Of a DNA stretch of 64,000 nucleotides, positions 25,751-35,226 are shown piece by piece (the first letter of the stretch is position 1; every line of letters starts with the position of its first letter). Location of the stretch: positions 2,480,001 through 2,544,000 of the forward strand of contig NZ_OU963893.1 of assembly GCF_918797525.1 (NCBI RefSeq), in the 5' to 3' direction. The DNA comes from an unidentified bacterial endosymbiont. Lineage in GTDB: Bacteria > Pseudomonadota > Gammaproteobacteria > Enterobacterales > Enterobacteriaceae. The position numbers and the translations under genes were made by a program. The notes beneath the pieces were generated by a model. It did not search any database. It was not told where the DNA came from and was given only the letters and a program-made list of their open reading frames with translations.

Positions 25751-26416
25751 TCAGGGGTAAGTTTTAATAATTTCCAGCACGCCGTTAATAATAAACTGCA
25801 CGCCCATACATACCAGCAAAAAGCCCATCAGCCGGGAAATCGCCTCAATACCGCCCTTGCCCACCCAGCGCATAATGGCCCCTGAGCTACGCAAAGAAAC
25901 CCATATAATGACGCCGATAATCGCGAAGATCAGCGGCGGTGCAACGGCCAGTACCCAGTCAGGAAACGTTGCGTTATCACGTACCGTCGAGGCGGAACTG
26001 ATAATCATCGCAATTGTCCCTGGGCCTGCCGTACTCGGCATGGCAATGGGCACAAAGGCAATATTCGCACTCGGTTCGGATTCCAGCTCCTCGGATTTGC
26101 TTTTCGCTTCCGGAGATTCATGCGCTTTGTGCGCAGGAAACAGCATGCGGAAGCCGATAAAGGCCACAATCAACCCCCCGGCGATACGCAGACCGGGTAT
26201 CGAAATGCCGAAGGTATTCATCACCACCTGGCCGGCGTAATATGCAACCATCATGATGGCGAACACGTAAATGGCGGCCATCATCGACTGATGATTGCGC
26301 TCCGCGCTGTTCATGTTCCCTGCCAGCCCCAGAAAGAGTGCAACCGTCGTGAGCGGGTTAGCCAACGGCAACAGCACCACCAGCCCGAGGCTAATTGCTT
26401 TAATCAAATCCACCAT
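25751..26416 (-). CDS. marC: MarC family inner-membrane protein
   Basis: 221 residues, six hydrophobic helices, with the UPF0056 motifs Leu-Ala-Asn-Pro-Leu-Thr-Thr-Val near the N-terminus and Pro-Ser-Thr-Ala-Gly-Pro-Gly-Thr-Ile in the middle. Same length and position as E. coli MarC, divergent from marRAB across marO. Function is unknown; MarC itself has been shown not to be needed for multidrug resistance in E. coli. Confidence 0.96.
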   Translation of the reverse strand: MVDLIKAISLGLVVLLPLANPLTTVALFLGLAGNMNSAERNHQSMMAAIYVFAIMMVAYYAGQVVMNTFGISIPGLRIAGGLIVAFIGFRMLFPAHKAHESPEAKSKSEELESEPSANIAFVPIAMPSTAGPGTIAMIISSASTVRDNATFPDWVLAVAPPLIFAIIGVIIWVSLRSSGAIMRWVGKGGIEAISRLMGFLLVCMGVQFIINGVLEIIKTYP

Positions 26417-26573
26417 AAGTTGTCGTTGTCCTTATCCATATTAAATACCGCAATTATAGGGTGAAAAGGCGTCGCTGAGCCATGGTCACAACGTAAGGAT
26501 TGTTGTCGTTGCTCATTGATAACCGTTTATTATGTATATGATTTAAAAGACGGCAAAAAATGCGCATAAAACG

Positions 26574-26672
26574 TTTTAGCAATTCGTGGCATCCCCTGAT
26601 TCATTCAGTTGACTTATACTTGCCTGAGCAATAATATCTGCCGTGACTAAACTACTTGCCAGGGCAACCATT
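26574..26672 (+). promoter_or_regulatory. marO: marbox, promoter and two MarR sites
   Basis: A marbox (TTTTAGCAATTCGTGGCATC, 26574-26593) is followed by -35 TTGACT (26609-26614) and -10 TAATAT (26632-26637), 17 bases apart. MarR site I (ACTTGCCTGAGCAATA) overlaps the promoter, and site II (ACTTGCCAGGGCAACC) lies just before the marR start. The arrangement is that of E. coli: MarA/SoxS/Rob activate at the marbox and MarR represses at the two sites. Confidence 0.94.
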
Positions 26673-27107
26673 GTGAAAAGCACCAGTGATCTGTTCAACG
26701 ACATCATCCCGCTGGGTCGGCTTATTCATATGGTTAACCAAAAAAAAGATCGCCTGCTCAATGACTACCTGTCACCGCTTGATATCACCGCAACACAGTT
26801 CAAAGTGCTGTGTTCCATCCGCTGCGAAGTGTGTATCACGCCGGTTGAGCTGAAAAAGGTGCTTTCCGTCGATCTGGGTGCGTTAACGCGCATGTTAGAT
26901 CGTCTTGTGTGTAAAGGATGGATAGAACGGAGCCCTAACCCGAATGACAAACGTGGCGTGCTGGTGAAGCTCACTTACGACGGCGCAGCCATGTGTGAGC
27001 AATGTCACCAACTCGTAGGACACACACTGCACCAGGAATTAACAAAAAACTTAACGGCAGATGAAGTGGCAACGCTTGAGCTTTTGCTTAAGAAAATACT
27101 GCCGTAA
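26673..27107 (+). CDS. marR: MarR, repressor of the marRAB operon
   Basis: 144 residues from GTG 26673, the start used in E. coli; an upstream in-frame start at 26643 would run through operator site II and is rejected. The winged-helix protein is nearly identical to E. coli MarR, including [10 protein letters not shown] in the recognition region and the copper/oxidant-responsive Cys in Met-Cys-Glu-Gln-Cys-His. It represses the operon until bound by phenolics such as salicylate. No inactivating change is seen. Confidence 0.97.
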   Translation: MKSTSDLFNDIIPLGRLIHMVNQKKDRLLNDYLSPLDITATQFKVLCSIRCEVCITPVELKKVLSVDLGALTRMLDRLVCKGWIERSPNPNDKRGVLVKLTYDGAAMCEQCHQLVGHTLHQELTKNLTADEVATLELLLKKILP

Positions 27108-27126
27108 TCAGAAAAGAGGTATGACG

Positions 27127-27507
27127 ATGTCCAGACGCAATACTGACGCTATAACCATTCATAGCATTTTGGACTGGATCGAAGATAACCTGGAATCGCC
27201 GCTCTCACTTGAAAAAGTGTCTGAGCGTTCAGGTTACTCAAAATGGCACCTGCAACGGATGTTCAAAAAAGAGACTGGTCATTCATTAGGTCAATACATT
27301 CGCAGCCGCAAGCTGACCGAAATTGCCCAAAAATTGAAAGAAAGTAATGAGCCGATCCTTTATCTGGCGGAGCGTTATGGGTTTGAGTCACAACAAACCC
27401 TCACGCGAACGTTCAAGAACTATTTTGACGTACCGCCGCATAAGTATCGTATCACCAGTGTTCCGGGTGAATCCCGATACCTCTATCCGCTCAAACATTG
27501 TAGTTAA
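27127..27507 (+). CDS. marA: MarA, AraC/XylS-family activator of multidrug resistance
   Basis: 126 residues; ATG 27127 is preferred over ATG 27121 because AAGAGG lies 8 bases before it, as in E. coli. Two helix-turn-helix motifs (Trp-His-Leu-Gln-Arg-Met-Phe and Gln-Thr-Leu-Thr-Arg-Thr-Phe) are identical to those of E. coli MarA; only the last fifteen residues differ appreciably. It activates acrAB, tolC, micF and its own operon through marboxes. Confidence 0.97.
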   Translation: MSRRNTDAITIHSILDWIEDNLESPLSLEKVSERSGYSKWHLQRMFKKETGHSLGQYIRSRKLTEIAQKLKESNEPILYLAERYGFESQQTLTRTFKNYFDVPPHKYRITSVPGESRYLYPLKHCS

Positions 27508-27538
27508 TTTCGCCTGTAAAGACGTAACCGAGGAAATC

Positions 27539-27745
27539 ATGAAAGTCATCGCCTCCGCCGCCCTCGCCTTGCTGGTGCTTGTCTCCAGCCAGACATTCGC
27601 GGAGCAACCCCCCGGTGCAACGCAGCAAAATAATCGTGAAACGATGATTTTGCCGTCAGCACATGAACAGTCACCCTTTGATTTAAACCATATGGGTGCG
27701 GGTAGCGACAAATCCGACGAATTAGGCGTACCGTATTACAACTGA
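27539..27745 (+). CDS. marB: MarB, periplasmic protein of the mar operon
   Basis: 68 residues with a signal peptide (cleavage near Ala21-Glu) and the conserved C-terminal block Pro-Phe-Asp-Leu-Asn-His-Met-Gly-x-Gly-Ser-Asp-Lys-Ser-Asp found in E. coli MarB. The start has GAGGAA 6 bases upstream. It is the last gene of marRAB and has been reported to lower marA expression from the periplasm. A strong terminator follows. Confidence 0.93.
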   Translation: MKVIASAALALLVLVSSQTFAEQPPGATQQNNRETMILPSAHEQSPFDLNHMGAGSDKSDELGVPYYN

Positions 27746-27752
27746 TTCGCTT

Positions 27753-27777
27753 AGCCCCGCAGATGCGGGGCTTGTTC
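27753..27777. terminator. Terminator between marB and eamA
   Basis: Nine-base arms AGCCCCGCA / TGCGGGGCT with a 2-base tip, followed by TGTTCCTGTTT. It separates the convergent marRAB and eamA transcripts. Confidence 0.8.
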
Positions 27778-27781
27778 CTGT

Positions 27782-28681
27782 TTATCCCCGCAGCCGCCTC
27801 GCCCGACGCCAGCGCAAACCAAACACGTTGATGTACAGACCGGCCATAACCAGCACCGCGCCAAGCAACTGCAGCGCACTCAGCTTTTCATCCAGCAGTA
27901 TCGCTGCACTGGCAATCCCCACTACCGGGACCAGCAGAGACAACGGCGCCACGCGCCAGGTTTCGTAACGCCCCAGCAGCGACCCCCAGATCCCATACCC
28001 CACGATGGTGGCAATAAACGCCAGATAGATTAGTGAAAGCACAGTAGTGAGATCGATTTCAATCAGGCTCATAAGCATAGTTTGCGGGCCATCGAGGATA
28101 AATGAGGCCGCCATAAAGGGGATAACCGGGATCAGCGCACTCCAGACAACCAGCGACATCACTGGCGGACGCGTCTGGTGCTGCATAATCAGTTTGTTGA
28201 AGATGTTGCCACAGGCCCAGCTCAGCCCAGCCGCCAGCGTGAGCATAAAGCCGAGTAACGCCACATGCTCGCCATTCAGGCTGGCTTCAATCAACACCAG
28301 CACGCCAAAAACAGCAAGGGTGATCCCCGCCAGCTGTTTCCCCTGTAGCCGCTCGCCAAAGACAAACGCGCCGAGAATGATGGTAAAGAAGGCCTGCGCC
28401 TGCAGCACCAGCGAGGCCAGCCCCGCAGGCATACCGAACTTAATGGCGCAGAACAAAAACGCAAACTGGCCGAAGCTGATGGTCAGGCCGTAACCCAGCA
28501 ACAGTTTGAATGGGATCGTCGGGCGCGCGACAAAAAAAAGCGCCGGGAAAGCCACCAGTAAAAAACGCAGTCCCGCCAGCATCAATGGCGGCATGTTATG
28601 CAACCCCACCTTGATGACCACAAAATTCAGCCCCCATACAATGACCACCAGCAACGCCAGCAGTCCGTCTTTACGCGTCAT
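27782..28681 (-). CDS. eamA: EamA, cysteine/O-acetylserine exporter (DMT family)
   Basis: 299 residues, ten hydrophobic helices in two EamA repeats, same length and marB-adjacent position as E. coli EamA (YdeD). The N-terminal Val-Trp-Gly-Leu-Asn-Phe-Val-Val-Ile-Lys-Val-Gly signature is intact. It exports O-acetylserine and cysteine pathway metabolites through the inner membrane. Confidence 0.95.
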   Translation of the reverse strand: MTRKDGLLALLVVIVWGLNFVVIKVGLHNMPPLMLAGLRFLLVAFPALFFVARPTIPFKLLLGYGLTISFGQFAFLFCAIKFGMPAGLASLVLQAQAFFTIILGAFVFGERLQGKQLAGITLAVFGVLVLIEASLNGEHVALLGFMLTLAAGLSWACGNIFNKLIMQHQTRPPVMSLVVWSALIPVIPFMAASFILDGPQTMLMSLIEIDLTTVLSLIYLAFIATIVGYGIWGSLLGRYETWRVAPLSLLVPVVGIASAAILLDEKLSALQLLGAVLVMAGLYINVFGLRWRRARRLRG

Positions 28682-29138
28682 ATCCGCCTCCCCTCCTGAA
28701 TATTAAATTTTTGTTAACACGTCAAGATAACGAAAAAAAAACGCTTACGAACAGATCATTAATATTGGCAGCCAGTCGACGGTGCTGAAAGCCTGGTTTG
28801 CCGATGTCCTGACGTCCAGTGAAAAAGCGCACGTCTTTTCGCTTAACTACACCTAAGAGATTAAGACGGTCTGAACGTTATGTCCTGTAATCAATATTTC
28901 CCACACGGGTTAAATAATAAACAACCCAACCTACCTCTGTGCTGAAAATATGCGCAGGTGCTTTTTTGCGCGTTTAAATCTCATTATCCTAAATTGTATA
29001 TTTTATATATTTTAAGAAACACCTCATGTCTAAATGTGGACATTTAAACCAGTATGAATTATTTGGAATGCTGTTTATGATTTATTACCGTTTTAACTAG
29101 AACGGTATTACACACTTATTTTTTATAGGAAAACATCA
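28682..29138 (+). other. Non-coding interval before the fimbrial subunit gene
   Basis: AT-rich. A frame from about 28748 to a TAA near 28855 reads as the tail of a protein (Lys-Ala-Trp-Phe-Ala-Asp-Val-Leu...), without a start, and may be a gene remnant; I do not recognise it. An inverted repeat TAAATGT-GG-ACATTTA at 29031-29046 lies 93 bases before the fimbrial start and may be an operator. No invertible-switch repeats of the fimS type were seen. Confidence 0.45.
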
Positions 29139-29663
29139 ATGAAACAATTAATCAAATTCAGCATAGCTGCTGCAATTGCGACTTCCTGCGCCACGTTTGC
29201 GGCAAATGCTGCCGATAATCAGGTGGATTTTACCGGTATTTTAGCCAGCTCGTCTTGTAATGTCTCTGTAAACGGCGGAGATAATACAGTTGATATGGGT
29301 CTTATTGACACATCAGGCATGGGCGCTGGAGAAATTACTGACGACGTTGCTTTTTCCGTTGACATTAAAAACTGCCCAACGACGCTGCAGACTGCGGTTC
29401 TGCAGTTCCAGGGCACGGCTTTCGATGGCAATAGCGCTTTATATAGTATTACCAAGCCTAGCGGTAACCAGCAAGATCATATCGCGCTGCAAATTAAAGA
29501 TATCAATAGCCAGGGTTATATTAACCCTAATACCGACAGTGCTTATATCCTGTCACAAGGAAACGTTACCATTCCTCTTGCTGCCAGCATGAAACTGGTT
29601 AAGGATGGCGTGGATGATGGTGCATTTACGGTATCAACAACCCTGCATATTGATTATAAATAA
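29139..29663 (+). CDS. Major fimbrial subunit (type 1-like pilin)
   Basis: 174 residues: signal peptide cleaved near Ala-Asn-Ala/Ala-Asp, then a FimA-type pilin with the two conserved cysteines (Ser-Ser-Cys-Asn-Val and Lys-Asn-Cys-Pro) and the C-terminal beta-strand ending in Tyr-Lys that the chaperone binds. AGGAAAA precedes the start. It is transcribed towards, and converges with, the adhesin-usher-chaperone genes, so it has its own promoter, presumably to allow high expression of the main subunit. Confidence 0.9.
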   Translation: MKQLIKFSIAAAIATSCATFAANAADNQVDFTGILASSSCNVSVNGGDNTVDMGLIDTSGMGAGEITDDVAFSVDIKNCPTTLQTAVLQFQGTAFDGNSALYSITKPSGNQQDHIALQIKDINSQGYINPNTDSAYILSQGNVTIPLAASMKLVKDGVDDGAFTVSTTLHIDYK

Positions 29664-29688
29664 CAGCCCAGCCTGATATTGATTAATT

Positions 29689-29714
29689 AAGCCGCGCCTG
29701 GTCGCGGCTTTTTT
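29689..29714. terminator. Terminator between pilin and adhesin genes
   Basis: Eight-base arms AAGCCGCG / CGCGGCTT, a 6-base loop and a T6 tract on the plus strand; it should end the pilin transcript and, less strongly, the convergent one. Confidence 0.85.
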
Positions 29715-29721
29715 AGTGGCG

Positions 29722-30648
29722 TTACGGATAAATTATATGAAACGTTGCCGTCGCGTTGAAATTCCCCTGAGACAGTTCGCCATCGCTTATTAAGTCTGCT
29801 TTAAACATTAATGCCCCCGTTTGCGGTGCCACTTTAAATATCCGGTTAAGATAAAGCGGACTCCCCTGCGAATGGCTAATACGAATAGCAATGCCTTTAT
29901 CCTTAAGCTGCGGCGAGGATAAATAACCCTTGTCGGTGGCAACCCCCTCCCAGCGGGTTAAGATTGGCCCCTGAAAGGCGCACTGATAGCGCAAGGCGAA
30001 AGGTTTGCTGCTGATTACGGTTCCGCGAAAGGCATTTCGGTCAAAATCGACCTCGCCAAAATCGACTTTCTCATCCTGAACAATACATGACTCCTGGCGC
30101 AGATGTACGCCGTGCATTAACGAGATAAGCACCGCGGGCTTTCCGCTATCGGGCTGGATAACGCCATAAACTCCAGGATGCAACACGCCGCTCATCTCGA
30201 CAGCCGGCAGCGTTTGCACTAACTGAAACGTTATTTTCGGCTTCACGGGCCAGGCATGATGGCAGTTGAAGCCTTTGCAGCTCAACGGCGCTCGCCAGGG
30301 AAAGTGTTTATCGTCCATCAAAAGACGATACCCTATTCCCCGTACATTGGTGGAGTAAATGCCATGGGCGTTTTTGCTGGAGTAACGCGCCAGCCCGGTC
30401 ACGCGGCCGTCGCCGGAACAGATGAAAGGCTGCTCATCACTCTCCCCGGAAAGGGTGATCGTTTTTTGCGCCAGGATACTACCCGGCGGGTTTGATGCCG
30501 ACAGCGTGATATCAGGCAGCATAAATTTTACGCGCTGGGTACGTTCAACATGGCAGCCCGCATGGGCGGCAGGAACAGAGAGGGCTACGATAAAAAATGA
30601 GGCCCGCCAGTAGGGGGAGACGCTACTGGCAGTGAAGCTGTAATTCAT
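29722..30648 (-). CDS. Fimbrial tip adhesin/minor subunit
   Basis: 308 residues from ATG 30648, which starts a normal signal peptide (cleavage after Ala-His-Ala); the longer in-frame opening lies wholly inside the usher gene and is rejected. The length, about twice a pilin, suggests an N-terminal receptor-binding lectin-like domain plus a C-terminal pilin domain (Cys-rich start, end in Ile-Ile-Tyr-Pro). It overlaps the usher gene by 26 bases. Receptor unknown. Confidence 0.82.
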   Translation of the reverse strand: MNYSFTASSVSPYWRASFFIVALSVPAAHAGCHVERTQRVKFMLPDITLSASNPPGSILAQKTITLSGESDEQPFICSGDGRVTGLARYSSKNAHGIYSTNVRGIGYRLLMDDKHFPWRAPLSCKGFNCHHAWPVKPKITFQLVQTLPAVEMSGVLHPGVYGVIQPDSGKPAVLISLMHGVHLRQESCIVQDEKVDFGEVDFDRNAFRGTVISSKPFALRYQCAFQGPILTRWEGVATDKGYLSSPQLKDKGIAIRISHSQGSPLYLNRIFKVAPQTGALMFKADLISDGELSQGNFNATATFHIIYP

Positions 30649-33079
30649 AAAGACGTTTTCCTGACTCTGTTTTGATTTTGTAGGGTGCATGACAGACCCG
30701 GGCTGGATCGCCCCATTGCGCGACGATCGTGCCCTCAGGCGACACGCCGGACAAATAGACCTGGCCATTTTCATCGATGATCCCCTCATTGCTCGCCTTC
30801 CCCGCCGTGGCAGTGGCGCCAAAGGGAAGCAGAGCGCCATCAGGTGCGCGCAGCGTGACTAACAGTTTTGCGCCGACGTGCGGCGAAAATTCCGCCACAA
30901 CGATAGCCCCCTCGGTTGGCACCGTTGAGACGACGGTATTCCCCGGTTCGATATCACTGCGCATCTTTTCAGTATCCAGGGCCACGGTGTCCTGCCGATA
31001 AGGTTGTAAATAGGGGACGATGGCATGGCCGAAACGATCGGTCACTACCCCCGGATTATTTTTAATAACCAAACCGGGGGCATTACGGGCCTTAACCAGC
31101 GCAACCGCGTCGTTGGTGTCGAAAGGCTGCCCTGCCGCGATGCCACAGGCGGAGGCGATGAGGGAGCCTTTTACCTCATAACTGAGACTTTGGCGCGCGG
31201 TGGCATGGCTATAGTTGGCCGAATATTCTCCATGCCGCCCCTTATAATTCACGTTAGCACTTTGCTCGGTTGTCGCTGAATCACCATGCGTCGCGTTCAT
31301 ATTCCAGTTAAGGGAATCATCATCAAAAGCATTACCGTTTATTCCCAGGGACTGCGACGGTGCGCCTGGACGTTGAAGGTTGCTGGCAAGGGAGACCCAG
31401 GTGTCTTTGGCAAACAGAGCAAACGGGATCTGGACATTGAGCGAGAACTGCTGTTCAGTCTCGTTCTCTTCATTCTGCGTCCAGGCCCAGCCCATGCTGA
31501 CGCTAACCTGGCCCAGAGAAAAGTTATCCGACAGCGACAGGCTCTCCTGAGTATCGCGATGCCAGTATTCAGCCCGCCACGCCGACAAGGCAAACGTGTT
31601 GGCGTCCCCGATGGGTTGATTGACCGAAACCTGAAGCTTGTTTTTCTGATACGCCGTCAGTTCATCGTCATCGTCGTAATGGGTTATCGCATCCGGAAAG
31701 GCGATATAGTTCTCTGACGGCGCGAACGACCACGAAAGCGAGATATCGGTATTGGAATCAATCAGATTTTTGGAATACTGCAGGCGATAATTTTGCCCCT
31801 CTGCGTACAGGGTGTCGGAATTAAATCGCATGGCGGTGACATCCGCCGAGATCGAGCCAAATTGCTGAAGACCAAGGGCATAGCCAACATCAGCAGCCTT
31901 GTATTTTTGCGCCACAAGTCCCCCGCCGAAAACCGTCATCTCACCCGGAAGGCCGTAAAAAAAGGTCATTTGAGAGAAGATCTGATTATCCGCGTCGTTA
32001 TTGTCGGTTCGCCCGGCGTTAACGCTGTATCGAAGATGGCCCGGGCGCTGCATAGCGGAAACCATTCCCCAGGGCTGGGTAAAGTAATGCGTACTCCCAT
32101 CAGCCTCGGTGATCCTGACGTTGAGTTCACCGCCGCCGGACTGCGGATAAAGATCGTTAATCACGAACGGTCCGGCAGAAACATAGCGCTTAGAAATCAC
32201 ATTGCCGTTCTGGCTAATTTCGACCTGGGCATTTGATGTTCGGGCGATGCCCCGGATGACGGGGGCATAGCCCTGCGCCTGGTCGGAGTACATGGCGTTA
32301 TCCGTCGCAAGGGAAACCCCGCGGTAGGAAACGCTATCAAAGAGTGCGCCATCGCTGCTACTATCACCGGCGATCAGCATGCTTCGCAGCAGGGGAATAT
32401 CGCGCTGCACCCACACCTGGTCGCTGCTCCAGGTGGTATTATCGTCCTCAGGTTTATCAAGCGTGCCAATGCTGCGAAACCGCCATGCGCCAACGTTAGC
32501 CCCGCTCATCAGGCGCATGTACTGCTCTTCGGGCTTAAAGCTCTCCCCTTGCTCTTGTTTTTGCGCTCCGTTGATATCGTAATTCAGGCTTAAGGCGTTT
32601 ACGCCCTCATCCCACTGCGATGAAACAACACTCAGGTCGGCATCTGGCCCATTTTTTAAAAGAGCTTGCGGAATGTTGATATCGAGTATTTGTTTGATGA
32701 AGTTAAACGTGACCGATACCCCTTCCAGCGCCCCTGGAAACGCCAGCTTTTCATTAGCATCAATGGCATCATCGGCAAAAAATAGACCAAAGGTATGCAG
32801 CGTCGCAATAGACAAAACAGGAGCAAGCTTACCTTCTTTATTATGCACAAAATTAAGTTTGGTTCTGGCAACCAGTTTGTTATTTATTCTGACGGCGACA
32901 TAATATTCTCCCTCCGGGTGGGAGTATCCATTAAATTGGTTCAGGTTAATATTTTTTGCCATCGTTTGGTTTGTATTCTCAATGGCAAAACTATCGAATG
33001 AAAACTCGGCACAATGAACGTTTCCTGAGCATAAAACTAAACCTGCAGCCGAACTGAAAAAATAAAACCGGGCATCCAT
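30623..33079 (-). CDS. Fimbrial outer-membrane usher
   Basis: 818 residues with signal peptide, N-terminal chaperone-binding domain (Asn-Leu-Asn-Gln-Phe-Asn-Gly), a long beta-barrel with the plug domain, and two C-terminal domains. Motifs such as Gly-Pro-Phe-Val-Ile-Asn-Asp-Leu-Tyr-Pro and the Phe-Gly-Ala-Thr-Ala segment are those of FimD/PapC proteins. Two cysteines near the C-terminus fit the usher disulfide. It secretes and assembles the pilus. The gene starts 21 bases after the chaperone stop. Confidence 0.93.
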   Translation of the reverse strand: MDARFYFFSSAAGLVLCSGNVHCAEFSFDSFAIENTNQTMAKNINLNQFNGYSHPEGEYYVAVRINNKLVARTKLNFVHNKEGKLAPVLSIATLHTFGLFFADDAIDANEKLAFPGALEGVSVTFNFIKQILDINIPQALLKNGPDADLSVVSSQWDEGVNALSLNYDINGAQKQEQGESFKPEEQYMRLMSGANVGAWRFRSIGTLDKPEDDNTTWSSDQVWVQRDIPLLRSMLIAGDSSSDGALFDSVSYRGVSLATDNAMYSDQAQGYAPVIRGIARTSNAQVEISQNGNVISKRYVSAGPFVINDLYPQSGGGELNVRITEADGSTHYFTQPWGMVSAMQRPGHLRYSVNAGRTDNNDADNQIFSQMTFFYGLPGEMTVFGGGLVAQKYKAADVGYALGLQQFGSISADVTAMRFNSDTLYAEGQNYRLQYSKNLIDSNTDISLSWSFAPSENYIAFPDAITHYDDDDELTAYQKNKLQVSVNQPIGDANTFALSAWRAEYWHRDTQESLSLSDNFSLGQVSVSMGWAWTQNEENETEQQFSLNVQIPFALFAKDTWVSLASNLQRPGAPSQSLGINGNAFDDDSLNWNMNATHGDSATTEQSANVNYKGRHGEYSANYSHATARQSLSYEVKGSLIASACGIAAGQPFDTNDAVALVKARNAPGLVIKNNPGVVTDRFGHAIVPYLQPYRQDTVALDTEKMRSDIEPGNTVVSTVPTEGAIVVAEFSPHVGAKLLVTLRAPDGALLPFGATATAGKASNEGIIDENGQVYLSGVSPEGTIVAQWGDPARVCHAPYKIKTESGKRLYELQLHCQ

Positions 33080-33100
33080 CCGTCTATGATCCTGCGTAAT

Positions 33101-33838
33101 TTATAAGGAAACGGTCTTTGCTTGAGAAATCTGTCCCTGGTCACCTAATGTTTGCCATGTAAGAGTATGAACACTGCCCGGGGCTGGAAAAGACATATTG
33201 CCAAAGGGATCCAACATGGAATTGACCGGCATTTTGATTTTTACGCCATTAATAGCCAGCGAATATAAGGTCACAAAATAGGCCGTGGGGTTATTCACGA
33301 CGAGGTTAGATCCGCTCTGTTTGTAAGTTAACTGTTGCCCTGCCGCGTCGGCGAGCGCGCCTTCAAGGCTGGATGGGCGATAGAACAGCTTCATTGAGGA
33401 GTCAACCGAGATCATCAAACTGCTTTTTTTGTCTTTTACCTTGCCGGGAATGGCCTTCACGTTAAGGTAAAACACCGACTCTCTGTCCTGTGGTAAGGGT
33501 AAACTTTCCGTTTTGACAATATTTAATACATAGGATTCATCAGCCTCAATTTTAAATAAAGGAGGAGTCACAATGAAGGGGATTTTCTTTACTGTATCGT
33601 TCTTAACTGAAGCTGATTTTTTTGAGGCCTGGCCAGGCGGCGTATACACTGAAATCCATGACTGAACCAGATAGGGGTTTTTATCCCGGTTTTTAACGTT
33701 TATTGATAAACTGTCATCAGACGCGCCATAGACAAAACGCGTGCCCCCCAGAGTTATTGATGCTAAAGCTGATTGTTGCGTCATGAAAGATACAGAAATA
33801 ACAAATGCAAGGGTCAGCAATTGTTTATAGCATTGCAT
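33101..33838 (-). CDS. Periplasmic fimbrial chaperone
   Basis: 245 residues from ATG 33838 (AGGAG 6 bases upstream). Signal peptide, then two immunoglobulin-like domains in the PapD/FimC style: the G1 donor-strand region, Leu-Phe-Tyr-Arg-Pro-Ser before the second domain, and Asn-Asn-Pro-Thr-Ala-Tyr-Phe-Val-Thr-Leu. It caps pilin subunits in the periplasm and delivers them to the usher. First gene of the minus-strand chaperone-usher-adhesin operon. Confidence 0.92.
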   Translation of the reverse strand: MQCYKQLLTLAFVISVSFMTQQSALASITLGGTRFVYGASDDSLSINVKNRDKNPYLVQSWISVYTPPGQASKKSASVKNDTVKKIPFIVTPPLFKIEADESYVLNIVKTESLPLPQDRESVFYLNVKAIPGKVKDKKSSLMISVDSSMKLFYRPSSLEGALADAAGQQLTYKQSGSNLVVNNPTAYFVTLYSLAINGVKIKMPVNSMLDPFGNMSFPAPGSVHTLTWQTLGDQGQISQAKTVSL

Positions 33839-34080
33839 AATAACTCCTGGAAATATTAACACTTAAATTATGTTGATAAAAATAGCCCCAGTCGAATAAC
33901 CGCTTATATTTTCGACTCAGGGCTTTATCAACAAAGAGATAGTTTATTTAGCAGGGGTTAATGTTATAAAATCCATGAATTAAGACGAAGAGCAATTTTA
34001 CACACCGAAGAGATACAGATGAGATACAGTACGGGCAGAATTGAAAGGCCGGGAAGGCACAATGCCACCCGGCGTAACCA

Positions 34081-34722
34081 TTAGTGATGTAGCATTTCCT
34101 CCACCACCTGCTCCCTGAACATCTCGTTCGGGTAATAGGTCGGCCAGTTATCCATCTCTTTCAGCAGGGCCTCGTGCGAGGTATTACCCATAAAGAGATG
34201 GAAGTGGGCAGACGCTTTCGGCGCGATGGTATGATCGCTGAACTGAACAAATTTCGGCGCTTTGCTGTCTGCATCCTTACACTCGAAGAGATAACGTACG
34301 CCCTTTTTCCCCGACGCATAGGTCAGGATTTTGAAGCCGCTATAGTCATAATGGCAGCTTGTTACTGTATCACCGGTGTGGAATTCCATGACATTATTTT
34401 CAATGCCGATCGCCTCTACATTCGTCTTATAACCCGCACGATAGTAGGCTTTAACCTTATCAAAGGATTTGCTTTTATCCTTTTCGACTTTCTTTTTAAA
34501 CACCGGATCCAGCGAGCCATCAAGCAGGAATGGATAGACCGACTGCCAGGTGCCGTCCCAGTCCGACAGTTCTCTGTCCTTAACGTCCTTGTCTTCAAAA
34601 ACGCCGTTAGCCGCCTTCTGTTCCGCTTCGGTCATCTGATGTCCGTGCGAGTGGGCAAACAGCGGGCCGCTCACCAGCAACGCCCCCAGAGTCATTGCAA
34701 ATTTTCCAATATGTGCCGCCAA
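34081..34722 (-). CDS. zinT: ZinT, periplasmic zinc-binding protein
   Basis: 213 residues with signal peptide and a His-rich N-terminus (His-Ser-His-Gly-His). The lipocalin-like domain keeps the zinc-binding histidines in Ser-Ala-His-Phe-His-Leu-Phe near the C-terminus. It scavenges zinc, and also binds cadmium, and can pass zinc to ZnuA. A perfect Zur-type box just upstream shows zinc-dependent repression. Not in the mar region of K-12, so a local rearrangement is likely. Confidence 0.96.
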   Translation of the reverse strand: MAAHIGKFAMTLGALLVSGPLFAHSHGHQMTEAEQKAANGVFEDKDVKDRELSDWDGTWQSVYPFLLDGSLDPVFKKKVEKDKSKSFDKVKAYYRAGYKTNVEAIGIENNVMEFHTGDTVTSCHYDYSGFKILTYASGKKGVRYLFECKDADSKAPKFVQFSDHTIAPKASAHFHLFMGNTSHEALLKEMDNWPTYYPNEMFREQVVEEMLHH

Positions 34723-34754
34723 AACATAACCCTCGTCCGTTTATAAGAATACAA

Positions 34755-34771
34755 ATGTTATAGTATAACAT
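34755..34771 (-). promoter_or_regulatory. Zur box of zinT
   Basis: ATGTTATAGTATAACAT is a perfect 17-base palindrome and matches the enterobacterial Zur consensus. It lies 33 bases before the zinT start. Confidence 0.93.
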
Positions 34772-35226
34772 ATTAAATCGCAACCAATCCGCGTACGCAC
34801 TCCTGCGCCCTGTTTTCACCGCGTCCTCGCTCAATAATCTGTGTGCTAACATTCGCCTGTCAGCCAGGAGAGGGGGTTAAGGGTGAGTAAACGTAATAAT
34901 TAATCACATAACGGCCGCGCAAACGGGAAACCATGCTTCATCACAGTCAGGAAATATCACTGGACGACATCTATTTCCGGTTTGTCAGCCACTATCATCC
35001 GTTCCACTGGCAGCATCCCTGAATGACATACCGTCCCAGGGGGAACTGAACAGGTTGTAATCCCTGCGTCCTGGGATATTCCAGGCGTGGAGACGGTTAA
35101 TTTTGGGGGATTGAAATGAAATCAGATATTTATAATTTACTTACTAAACCATTGAGCGGGGCAGCGCCGGACCGGGGATTGCTGCCGGGCAATAATACGA
35201 AGACCCGGCAGCGGCATCAGTGTAGG
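34772..35226. other. Interval between zinT and glgX without a clear gene
   Basis: A 29-codon open frame at 34933-35022 (rich in His) has only a weak ribosome binding site and is not claimed as a gene. An inverted repeat GCTGCCGGG / CCCGGCAGC near 35180-35212 lies just after glgX on the minus strand and may act in termination, although it lacks a T tail. Nothing else is recognised. Confidence 0.45.

Noticed and set aside
26643..26672. Longer start for marR
   Set aside because: The ten extra codons run through MarR operator site II; GTG 26673 matches the E. coli start and length.
30649..30840. N-terminal extension of the fimbrial adhesin
   Set aside because: It lies within the usher gene and lacks a signal peptide, while ATG 30648 starts a normal one.
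34933..35022. 29-codon His-rich open frame beside zinT
   Set aside because: Only a weak ribosome binding site and no known relative; too short to claim.
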